The notes beneath the pieces are model-generated. The model ran no database searches, was not told the DNA's origin, and was given only the letters and a program-made list of their open reading frames with translations. A program made the translations under genes and the position numbers. Below are positions 14,810-22,706 of a stretch of 47,441 nucleotides of DNA, piece by piece. Within the stretch, counting starts at the first letter, position 1, and each line of letters opens with the position of its first letter. The stretch is from an uncultured Pseudogracilibacillus sp. (GTDB lineage: Bacteria; Bacillota; Bacilli; Bacillales; Amphibacillaceae): contig CALGOZ010000073.1 in NCBI GenBank assembly GCA_937960785.1, positions 1 through 47,441 of the forward strand, read 5' to 3'.

Positions 14810-16057
14810 TTAATTGTATGAAGCATATAATCCGGCAACTTTTCCGGTGACGAGGGCCGTCGTAATATTATACCCACCCGTATAACCATGAAGATCTAAA
14901 ATTTCACCGCAAAAGTACAGACGCTCTTGTAATTTCGATTCCATTGTACTTGGTTCAATTTCCTTTAAATGTACTCCCCCGCCAGTAACAAAGGCTTTCT
15001 CTAAAGACAAAGAACCATCGACGGTAAATTGAAATGATTTTATATGTTGTATTAATTGGTGGAACTCTTTTTTACTTATTGTCGCTGCATTCGTGTCGAG
15101 ATTGATTTTTGACTCTTTTAATAAAAGTATTACGTATCGTTCTGGAGCGAGTTCTCTTAATATATTTTTTACCGATTTGCGAGGACTTTGTGAAAATAAC
15201 TTTTCAACTTCTGCTTCCAGTTCGACATAAGAATAATTAGGGAATAAATCAAGTTCCATCATCACTTCTTTTCTCCCTTTACGGAGCTCTTTTACAGCGA
15301 ATTGGGAACAACGTAACACTGCTGGACCAGAAATGCCAAAATGGGTGAAAATCATATCCATTTTATGGGTAATGAGTTTTTTCCCTTTTTCATCTAGTAC
15401 AGATAGTCCAATGTTTCGTAATGACAGACCTTTTAACGATTGTTTTTTTATAAATGGTTCATTCGAAGTAAGCGGAACTTCTGTCGGATAAAGAGGGGTT
15501 ATTGTATGGCCAGCTTTTTTTGCCCAGGCGTATCCATCTCCGGTTGAACCGGTATGGGGCACTGATTTTCCCCCTACGGCTACGACAACGGATCGAGTTT
15601 GAATCGTTTCTCCGTTTTTTAAATGAACATTATGGTAATTTCCGTACGTAAGACTTTCAACCGCTTCGTTTAGACGAATCGTTACATTTAATTTATTCAA
15701 TTGATTAATTAATGTCTGAACGACAGATTGGGCTGAATCACTTACGGGAAACATTCGTCCATGGTCTTCTTCTTTTAAAGCGACACCTAAACTTTCGAAA
15801 AAAGAGATAATATCTTCATTATCAAACGTATTAAACGCACTATATAAAAATTTTCCATTACCAGGTATATGTCGAATAATTTCATCGATTGGTAATCGAT
15901 TTGTTACGTTACACCGACCACCACCGGAAATAGCTAATTTACGGCCGAGACGGTTTCCTTTTTCTAAAAGTAAAGTGTTTGCTCCGTTTTCCGCTGCAGC
16001 GATTGCAGCCATTAATCCCGATGGCCCGCCACCTATAACTACGACATCATAATTCAC
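14810..16057 (-). CDS. BaiN/HI0933-family FAD-dependent oxidoreductase
   Basis: 415 residues. N-terminal dinucleotide motif VVIGGGPSGLMAAIAAAENG, then GGRCNVTN and the C-terminal CGEILDLHGYTGGYNITTAL, which are the signatures of the YhiN/HI0933/BaiN flavoprotein family. One member reduces bile-acid intermediates in gut clostridia, but the physiological reaction in Bacillus is not known. GTG start with AAAGGAA 7 nt upstream. Follows serS downstream of the serS terminator. Not specifically linked to its neighbours as far as I can see. Confidence 0.88.
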   Translation of the reverse strand: MNYDVVVIGGGPSGLMAAIAAAENGANTLLLEKGNRLGRKLAISGGGRCNVTNRLPIDEIIRHIPGNGKFLYSAFNTFDNEDIISFFESLGVALKEEDHGRMFPVSDSAQSVVQTLINQLNKLNVTIRLNEAVESLTYGNYHNVHLKNGETIQTRSVVVAVGGKSVPHTGSTGDGYAWAKKAGHTITPLYPTEVPLTSNEPFIKKQSLKGLSLRNIGLSVLDEKGKKLITHKMDMIFTHFGISGPAVLRCSQFAVKELRKGRKEVMMELDLFPNYSYVELEAEVEKLFSQSPRKSVKNILRELAPERYVILLLKESKINLDTNAATISKKEFHQLIQHIKSFQFTVDGSLSLEKAFVTGGGVHLKEIEPSTMESKLQERLYFCGEILDLHGYTGGYNITTALVTGKVAGLYASYN

Positions 16058-16088
16058 TTTAACAATTCCTTTCTAATTAAAAATAAAA

Positions 16089-16145
16089 GGCTTGGACAAA
16101 AGAATTGATTTATAAGGATATCTCCTACTTTCTTTTGTCCAAGTC
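16089..16145 (-). terminator. Terminator after serS
   Basis: GACTTGGACAAAAGAA pairs with TTCTTTTGTCCAAGCC (minus strand) across a loop of about 30 nt, followed by TTTTATTTTTA. Confidence 0.75.
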
Positions 16146-16157
16146 TCCCTATACTTA

Positions 16158-17432
16158 TTATGGCGTTATTTTCTCCATACCACCCATATATGGTCGTAAT
16201 ACTTCAGGAATTACGACTGAGCCATCTTCTTGTTGATAATTTTCTAAAATTGCTGTTAAGGTTCGACCAACAGCTAACCCTGAACCATTTAATGTATGGA
16301 CAAACTTAACCTTCCCATCTTTGTCACGATAACGAAGGCCTGCTCGACGGGCTTGGAAGGCTTCAAAGTTTGAGCAGGAAGAAATTTCACGATATTTATT
16401 TTGAGCTGGGATCCATACTTCAATATCATATTTCTTCGCAGCTGTAAAACCTAAATCCCCTGTGCACATATTCATTACGCGATAAGGTAAGCCAAGTAGT
16501 TGTAGAATCTTCTCCGCATGGCCGGTTAATTGTTCTAACATCTCGTAAGAATCTTCCGGTTTAACAAATTGAACGAGCTCAACTTTATTAAATTGATGTT
16601 GACGAATTAATCCTCGAGTATCCCGGCCTGCTGAGCCCGCTTCAGAACGAAAACAAGCACTATAAGCGACGTACTTCTTTGGTAAATCATCTACAGATAA
16701 AATTTCATCTCGATGGAAGTTTGTTACCGGTACTTCGGAAGTCGGGATTAAAAAGTAATCCCATTCATCGATTAAAAAGGCATCTTCCTCAAACTTTGGT
16801 AATTGCCCCGTACCTGTCATACTCTCTCGATTCACTAAATACGGCGGAATCATCTCTTCATAGCCGTGATGGTCATTATGATAATCCATCATAAAATTAA
16901 TTAACGCTCGTTCCAGGCGGGCACCTAATCCTTTATAAAAAACGAAACGACTTCCCGCTACTTTCGCTGCCCGTTCAAAATCGACTATACCCAGATTCGT
17001 TCCAATATCCCAATGGGCTTGTGGTTCAAAGGAAAATTCCGGCAGCTCCCCCCATCGACGAACTTCCTCATTATCCTCTTCATCTTCTCCAACTGGAACA
17101 GATTCGTGAGGAATGTTCGGAATGCCTAACATAATTTGATCAAGCTCTCCATCAATTTCACTTAATTCTTCATCTAATTCGCGAATCTTTTTACTGACTG
17201 TTTGCATCTCTTCAATGAGTTCCGATGCATCTTCTTTATTTCGCTTTAATTCGGAAATATGCTTTGACGTGTCGTTTCGTTTTGCTTTTAACTGTTCGAC
17301 TTCTTGAATCATTTTTCGGCGACGTTCATCTAAGCTTTCGAACTTTTCCAATTCGGATAAATCTTCGCCTCGTTTTTCTAATTTCGCTTTTACTTCCGCA
17401 AATTCGTTTCGTAACATTCGACGATCTAACAT
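16158..17432 (-). CDS. serS: Seryl-tRNA synthetase
   Basis: 424 residues, normal length. An N-terminal antiparallel coiled coil (about residues 27-105) grips the long variable arm of tRNA-Ser. Class II motif 2 is CFRSEAGSAGRDTRGLIRQH and motif 3 is NGSGLAVGRTLTAILENYQ; the TSEVP serine-site loop is intact. Controlled by the serine T-box directly upstream. In B. subtilis pdxS-pdxT precede serS; here pdxT is missing from that place. It charges the tRNA-Ser encoded 3.5 kb away. Confidence 0.97.
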   Translation of the reverse strand: MLDRRMLRNEFAEVKAKLEKRGEDLSELEKFESLDERRRKMIQEVEQLKAKRNDTSKHISELKRNKEDASELIEEMQTVSKKIRELDEELSEIDGELDQIMLGIPNIPHESVPVGEDEEDNEEVRRWGELPEFSFEPQAHWDIGTNLGIVDFERAAKVAGSRFVFYKGLGARLERALINFMMDYHNDHHGYEEMIPPYLVNRESMTGTGQLPKFEEDAFLIDEWDYFLIPTSEVPVTNFHRDEILSVDDLPKKYVAYSACFRSEAGSAGRDTRGLIRQHQFNKVELVQFVKPEDSYEMLEQLTGHAEKILQLLGLPYRVMNMCTGDLGFTAAKKYDIEVWIPAQNKYREISSCSNFEAFQARRAGLRYRDKDGKVKFVHTLNGSGLAVGRTLTAILENYQQEDGSVVIPEVLRPYMGGMEKITP

Positions 17433-17482
17433 TTTATATCCTCCTTTTGGAAATCTCTTTACGTATAGTGATTGACAAATAA

Positions 17483-17515
17483 AAAACTCTCATCCCTGAA
17501 AATAGGGACGAGAGT
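17483..17515 (-). terminator. T-box-controlled terminator of serS
   Basis: ACTCTCGTCCC pairs with GGGATGAGAGT around TATTTTCA on the minus strand, followed by TTTTTTA. Confidence 0.85.
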
Positions 17516-17700
17516 GTAATTCCCGCGTTGCCACCCAACTTGAAAACGAAATAATTCGTTTTCCGACTTTAACGTGATAACGGACGAATCCGAATTTATT
17601 TTCATAAATTTGTTCAAGGATGGATTCATCGTATATTTCTAACGGTTTGCACCAACCACCGTCTCTCTGAACAGAAAGGGATACGACTACTCGGTCCTCT
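17483..17700 (-). promoter_or_regulatory. T-box riboswitch (serine) controlling serS
   Basis: The T-box GGGTGGCAACGCGGG (minus, near 17522-17538) and the terminator ACTCTCGTCCC...GGGATGAGAGTTTTTT (17483-17515) are clear. The specifier loop reads GAATCCATCC, giving UCC (Ser) at 17622-17624. Stem I extends to about 17700. No convincing -35/-10 pair was found for it, so the 5' end is approximate. This leader fills the 331-nt gap between serS and pdxS. Confidence 0.9.
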
Positions 17701-17763
17701 CATTACATGTACAATATGTTTTACAATAAGAATAGCGAGTTTTTTGCTAAATTGCAACTAAAC

Positions 17764-18612
17764 TTATTCACTACGTTCACTCATTAATTGGTCACCACTT
17801 AAGGAGCCTATTTCAATTCCTTTCATCGCCGAACCGAGATCCTTAGATAGCTCAGCAATTAATTTGTAGTCTTGATAATTTTCTGTTGCTTGAACGATAG
17901 CACGAGCGAATTTTTCTGGATTTTCTGATTTGAAAATTCCTGAACCTACAAAGACACCATCAGCCCCTAACTCCATCATAAGGGCTGCATCGGCAGGTGT
18001 TGCAATTCCACCGGCAGCAAAGTTTTGTACAGGTAAACGTCCCTTTTCGCGAATTTCCATTAAAACATCAAAAGGCGCACGGTGATCACGGGCAAACACC
18101 ATTACTTCATCTTCACTCATCGATACGAGTTGTTTAATCTCTGCTTCGACTTGACGTAAGTGACGGACGGCTTCAACAATATTACCCGTTCCTGGCTCCC
18201 CTTTTGTCCGTAACATTTTGGCACCTTCACCAATTCGTCTCGCTGCTTCACCAATATTTCGGCAACCACATACGAAAGGAACTGAAAAATCATGTTTATT
18301 AATGTGATAGAGATCATCAGCAGGTGTCAATACTTCACTTTCATCAATTACGTCGACTCCGAGAGACTCTAATACGCGAGCTTCTACGATATGGCCAATT
18401 CGACCTTTAGCCATTACTGGTATTGAAACAGCCTCCATTACTTCCTCTGCAATCGATGGATCGGCCATTCTCGCAACGCCACCTTCTTTTCGTATATCAG
18501 AAGGGACTCGCTCTAAGGCCATTACAGCTACAGCACCGGCTTCCTCAGCAATTTTTGCTTGTTCGGCGTTTACGACATCCATAATTACGCCGCCTTTTTT
18601 AAATTGAATCAT
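17764..18612 (-). CDS. pdxS: Pyridoxal 5'-phosphate synthase subunit PdxS, shortened N-terminus
   Basis: 282 residues; the family is normally about 294. A (beta/alpha)8 enzyme with all active-site pieces: Asp12 in GVIMDVVNAEQ (Asp24 of the B. subtilis protein), the ribose-phosphate-binding Lys in PVMAKGRIGH, and the second Lys in RTKGEPGTGN. It makes PLP from pentose phosphate, triose phosphate and ammonia. The first 12 residues of the family, which form the helix that orders on docking of the glutaminase PdxT, are missing: the frame opens at MIQFKKGG. No pdxT follows; the serS T-box begins directly. The GGGAGG is 12 nt from ATG, rather far. Starts 22 nt after dacA. Confidence 0.93.
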   Translation of the reverse strand: MIQFKKGGVIMDVVNAEQAKIAEEAGAVAVMALERVPSDIRKEGGVARMADPSIAEEVMEAVSIPVMAKGRIGHIVEARVLESLGVDVIDESEVLTPADDLYHINKHDFSVPFVCGCRNIGEAARRIGEGAKMLRTKGEPGTGNIVEAVRHLRQVEAEIKQLVSMSEDEVMVFARDHRAPFDVLMEIREKGRLPVQNFAAGGIATPADAALMMELGADGVFVGSGIFKSENPEKFARAIVQATENYQDYKLIAELSKDLGSAMKGIEIGSLSGDQLMSERSE

Positions 18613-18634
18613 CCTTATTTGATTCCTCCCAATG

Positions 18635-19942
18635 TTAGAAAATTCCCTTTATTTTTGAACCTAAGCTAGAAAAAAAATTACCAATACTATTCAACATTAA
18701 ACTAAACCAATTTTTCTTCTTTACTTCTTCTGTTGCAACAAGATCTACCGTAATTTCTTTATTAGGATTAGTAATATGTGGAATTTCTGTAGAATCCTTA
18801 TAGACTACTTTTGCGACTCCGACTACCTCACCTTTTTCAATCGGTGCAATAAGCTCGCCATCATCATTTACTCGTGATTCATCTAATTCATAAACGATAT
18901 CGTAATCTTCTTCTGTGCCGTTTCTAATTTTTAATGAAATTGCTTCATCGATTGCAACACTAACTTCCGTTTCTTTTCCTTTAGCTACAGATACAGTAGA
19001 TTGTCCGTCTTTTGTGTAACCAGCTGGAAATAGCTCTACTTCAGAAAATTTATCGAAACCATAGTCAAGCAATTTTGCCGTTTCGATAAAACGCTCTTCC
19101 ATACTATCTGTTTTCATCACGACTGTAATAAGACGGGTTCCATCTCGTTCTGCTGTCGATGTAAAGGCGTATTTTGCTAGATCGGTATGTCCGGTTTTTA
19201 AACCGTCTACTCCTTCGTAGTAGAATTGAGCTAAATTTTCCGAATCGTGAGGTAACATCCAGTTCCAATTCAAGATTGTATGACCTTCAAATTCAGTACT
19301 TGGAATACTAGAAGTTTCTAAAGAATCGGGAAAATCGTTAATTAAATGATATGCAAGTTTTGCTGCATCTCTAGCTGACAGTAAATTCGTATCTGTTGCA
19401 CCAGTGCCTTCTGGATGCTTTCCATCGAGCGATTCATTATCAAGACCGGTCGAGTTGACAAATTTTGAATCGTGAAGGCCTAATTCTTCAGCCTTTTCGT
19501 TCATTAATTTCACAAATTCCCCTTCGCTTCCAGCAATTAACTCTGCCAGAGCAATCGATGTTGCATTATCGGAATTAATAACCATCGCCTCGAACAATTG
19601 CTTTACCGTATATTCGACATTTTGACGTAAGCCGATTCCGGAGAAACTTTCATTCGCTGAAATTTCATAAACGAAATCGCTAATTTCTGTCGTTGTATCC
19701 CAGTCAATTTCTCCTTCTGCAATTTTTTCTAATACGATATATTCCGTCATCATCTTTGTCATACTCGCTGGAGGTAAAGCTTCGTCTTCATTTTTTGCAT
19801 ATAAAACTTTTCCTGTGTCAAAATCGACCATAATAGCTGATTCTGCTTTCGTTTTAAAACTGTCTGCTTGTACGTTTTGTACCGGTAATACGAAAGAAAA
19901 AATAAGTAATACGATAATTATGTAGTTTAAGCCTTTTCGCAC
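18635..19942 (-). CDS. dacA: D-alanyl-D-alanine carboxypeptidase (PBP5)
   Basis: 435 residues. Signal peptide cleaved after Ala26 (NVQA). The penicillin-binding motifs are all present: Ser60-x-x-Lys63 (SMTK), Ser124-Asp125-Asn126, and KTG in DGLKTGHTD. A C-terminal beta domain and a final amphipathic helix (FSLMLNSIGNFFSSLGSKIK) anchor it to the outer membrane face. It trims the terminal D-Ala from peptidoglycan stem peptides. GTG start with CGGAGGT upstream. Followed closely by pdxS, as in B. subtilis. Confidence 0.96.
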   Translation of the reverse strand: MRKGLNYIIIVLLIFSFVLPVQNVQADSFKTKAESAIMVDFDTGKVLYAKNEDEALPPASMTKMMTEYIVLEKIAEGEIDWDTTTEISDFVYEISANESFSGIGLRQNVEYTVKQLFEAMVINSDNATSIALAELIAGSEGEFVKLMNEKAEELGLHDSKFVNSTGLDNESLDGKHPEGTGATDTNLLSARDAAKLAYHLINDFPDSLETSSIPSTEFEGHTILNWNWMLPHDSENLAQFYYEGVDGLKTGHTDLAKYAFTSTAERDGTRLITVVMKTDSMEERFIETAKLLDYGFDKFSEVELFPAGYTKDGQSTVSVAKGKETEVSVAIDEAISLKIRNGTEEDYDIVYELDESRVNDDGELIAPIEKGEVVGVAKVVYKDSTEIPHITNPNKEITVDLVATEEVKKKNWFSLMLNSIGNFFSSLGSKIKGIF

Positions 19943-20047
19943 GATTTTCTTACCTCCGATTTCTTATAGTAAACAATTGATATTTTATCACATTTTAGAA
20001 CGTTTTAACATAAATTATAAAAATCAAAAGCTTTAAATATAAAATAT

Positions 20048-20085
20048 GATATCGCTCACCTAACATATATGAGATGAGCGATATC
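20048..20085 (-). terminator. Probable terminator after guaB
   Basis: GATATCGCTCA pairs exactly with TGAGCGATATC across a 16-nt loop (minus strand), followed by ATATTTTATATT, a weak T tract. Confidence 0.6.
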
Positions 20086-20126
20086 TAACTATTGTTTTAA
20101 AAAATGTTACATATTGTGATGGTTCT

Positions 20127-21596
20127 TTATTTTACTGAATAGTTCGGTGCTTCTTTTGTAATTTGAACTTCGTGAGGATGGCTCTCTCTTAAACCTGCAT
20201 TCGTAATTCGAATAAACTGAGCATCACGACGTAACTTTTCTAGATTTTCCGTACCACAATAACCCATACCAGCACGTAATCCGCCGATTAATTGAGTCAT
20301 CGTATGGGCTAAAGCACCTTTGTAAGCAACCCGGCCTTCAATACCCTCAGGAACTAATTTTTTCACATCTTCATTCTCATCTTGGAAGTAACGGTCTTTC
20401 GAACCGGATTTCATTGCAGCTAAAGAACCCATACCACGATACACTTTATATTGACGCCCTTGGTAAATTTCCATTTCACCAGGACTCTCTGTTACTCCAG
20501 CGAATAAACTTCCTAACATAACTGCATGAGCACCAGCTGCAAGGGCTTTTACGACGTCTCCAGAATATTTAATCCCACCATCAGCAATAATTGGTACTCC
20601 GTGTTTCTCTGCTTCTTGAGCACAATCGTATACTGCTGTAATTTGTGGTACACCAATCCCTGCAATAACCCGAGTTGTACAGATTGAACCCGGCCCGATA
20701 CCGACCTTGATGATATTTGCTCCCGCTTCGATTAAATCCCTCGTTGCTTCCGCTGTTGCGACGTTTCCAGCGATAATATTTAAATCAGGATACTTTTCGC
20801 GTACTTTTCTTACTTGATCTAATACACCTTTTGAATGGCCATGAGCTGTATCAATTACAATGACGTCTACTTGAGCTTCAACGAGCTTCTCAATTCGAAT
20901 CATCGCATCAGTTGTAACACCTACAGCAGCCCCGACGATTAAACGACCTTGTGCATCCTTTGCAGAATTCGGATATTCGATTACTTTTTCAATATCCTTA
21001 ATTGTGATTAAGCCTTTTAATGTATAATTTTCATCAACGAGAGGTAACTTTTCAATTTTATATTTTTGTAAAATTTTTTGCGCCTCATCTAATGTTGTAC
21101 CAACTCGCCCAGTGATTAGATTTTCACTCGTCATTACGTCTTTAATCACGATGGAATAATCATCGATAAATCGTAAATCCCGGTTCGTTAAAATTCCGAC
21201 TAATTTCTTCTCCTCTTCATTATTAACAATCGGTACTCCTGAAATACGATATTTCGACATTAAGTGCTCTGCATCATACACTTGATGTTCTGGTGTTAAA
21301 TAGAATGGATTTGTAATAACGCCACTTTCCGAACGTTTTACTCGATCGACCTGTTCAGCCTGTTCTTCAATTGACATATTTTTATGAATTACACCGAAGC
21401 CACCTTGCCTCGCCATCGCAATTGCCATTTCTGCTTCTGTAACTGTATCCATACCAGCACTAATAAACGGGGCATTCAACTTTAGCGTATCGGATAATTC
21501 TGTTTCAATATTAACTTCCCGTGGCAATACATCCGACTTTGCTGGAACTAATAAGACGTCATCGAAGGTTAGTCCCTCTTTTGCAAATTTACTCAT
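20127..21596 (-). CDS. guaB: Inosine-5'-monophosphate dehydrogenase
   Basis: 489 residues. Catalytic TIM barrel interrupted by two CBS domains (about residues 95-205; VKDVMTSENLITGRVG...). The active-site loop GPGSICTTRVIAGIGVPQ holds the catalytic Cys, and the flap has GSKDRYFQ. It oxidises IMP to XMP, the committed step to GMP. ATG with AGGAAAG upstream. In B. subtilis yaaC and an rRNA operon lie between gyrA and guaB; here an HD-GYP-like gene does, with a terminator before guaB, so guaB is probably transcribed on its own. Confidence 0.97.
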   Translation of the reverse strand: MSKFAKEGLTFDDVLLVPAKSDVLPREVNIETELSDTLKLNAPFISAGMDTVTEAEMAIAMARQGGFGVIHKNMSIEEQAEQVDRVKRSESGVITNPFYLTPEHQVYDAEHLMSKYRISGVPIVNNEEEKKLVGILTNRDLRFIDDYSIVIKDVMTSENLITGRVGTTLDEAQKILQKYKIEKLPLVDENYTLKGLITIKDIEKVIEYPNSAKDAQGRLIVGAAVGVTTDAMIRIEKLVEAQVDVIVIDTAHGHSKGVLDQVRKVREKYPDLNIIAGNVATAEATRDLIEAGANIIKVGIGPGSICTTRVIAGIGVPQITAVYDCAQEAEKHGVPIIADGGIKYSGDVVKALAAGAHAVMLGSLFAGVTESPGEMEIYQGRQYKVYRGMGSLAAMKSGSKDRYFQDENEDVKKLVPEGIEGRVAYKGALAHTMTQLIGGLRAGMGYCGTENLEKLRRDAQFIRITNAGLRESHPHEVQITKEAPNYSVK

Positions 21597-21697
21597 TTTT
21601 TCTTTCCTCCTCTATGATGTGTACACTTTTTGTCCGTACAAACAAAATTCTGTGAAACTCTTCGTAATGAATTAATTATCATTCTAACGCAAAATGT

Positions 21698-21741
21698 AAA
21701 AAAAGAAAAAGAACTAGTCTATTATTAGACATGCTCTTTTG
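21698..21741 (-). terminator. Terminator after the HD-GYP-like gene
   Basis: Minus strand: AAAAGAG-GTCTA pairs with TAGAC-TCTTTT with an internal mismatch, followed by TTCTTTTTTT. Confidence 0.65.
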
Positions 21742-21773
21742 AAAAATATTCATACGTTCTGTTTTGTTCGATT

Positions 21774-22646
21774 TTAACCACGGGTAAAAAGGTTAATTAA
21801 ATCTGTTGCTAGTTTAGCTTTTTCTCTTTTTAAGTATTCATAGACTTCTTCACCGACTTCTAATAGTAACGTAAAATAACGATCGCTTACTGCTATAATT
21901 TGTGCGTAAGGATGGATTTTATCCGCCTGTAATTGCATTGGAAAACCTGAGCCATCTAAACGTTCATGATGTTGGACGATTGCTAATTTTGCATGGTCAG
22001 TTAAAGTCGGTTCATTTTTAATCATCTCGTAGGAGCGAATCGGATGCTTCCGATCCGCTTGAGATGAGTCGATTGTAACTTCCGTTTTTGCTAAACCGGC
22101 ATCAGCCAATAACGAGGCAAAACCTATTTGTAACCAATCTTTTTTCTTATAATTCATTAATTGAGCTAATTTAATTGAAAGCAAGCTGACCGCGACGGTT
22201 TTATAATAGAATAAATCCGATTTTCTTCCTTGAAGTAACGACGTAATATCGTCCAATTCTTTCGATTCTACTAGTTCAAACAAAGGTAAGCATAATTCGC
22301 GAATAGAGTACATTTTCACAGGGGCATTTGCTTGCCAAGAACGAAAAAGCAGTTTAAATTGCACTACTACTTCTTCATACACTGTAACAAATGAATCGTC
22401 TAGTTGCTTAGAACTTTCTTGTTCGTTCTCTTCTTTCGGTTTTTGCCCATCGTCAGCACTAGTATATTGTACTTTTTCTGTCGACATCGAAACGTGGACT
22501 CTTTCAATTAAAAATGCCTTAAGAAACTCTATTTCTTGCTCGGTTAACTCCGTACCCTTCCGCACAATCGGCCTTCCGGAAACACCTTTAACATCTTGGA
22601 TTAATACCATTCCTGGCCTTAATTGTTCGACTGCTATTTCAGCCAT
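21774..22646 (-). CDS. Degenerate HD-GYP-like domain protein
   Basis: 290 residues. An N-terminal segment (LRPGMVLIQDVKGVSGRPIVRKGTELTEQEIEFL) is the short beta/helix module often found before HD-GYP domains. The C-terminal half matches HD-GYP: VQHHERLDGSGFPMQLQADK keeps the HHE-x-x-DG-x-G-x-P core (GFP for GYP) and IHPYAQIIAVSDRYFTLL keeps the later Asp. The defining metal-binding His-Asp is lost: where HDIGK is expected the sequence reads LLADAGLAK. It may therefore bind c-di-GMP or a partner rather than hydrolyse. It lies directly after gyrA and has its own terminator. Similar genes follow gyrA in some other Bacillaceae; function unknown. Confidence 0.72.
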   Translation of the reverse strand: MAEIAVEQLRPGMVLIQDVKGVSGRPIVRKGTELTEQEIEFLKAFLIERVHVSMSTEKVQYTSADDGQKPKEENEQESSKQLDDSFVTVYEEVVVQFKLLFRSWQANAPVKMYSIRELCLPLFELVESKELDDITSLLQGRKSDLFYYKTVAVSLLSIKLAQLMNYKKKDWLQIGFASLLADAGLAKTEVTIDSSQADRKHPIRSYEMIKNEPTLTDHAKLAIVQHHERLDGSGFPMQLQADKIHPYAQIIAVSDRYFTLLLEVGEEVYEYLKREKAKLATDLINLFTRG

Positions 22647-22706
22647 ACGCAGTTCTCCCTCTTTCAGTTAAATTACTTAAAATTGTAATCTATTTACATA
22701 TTATAT

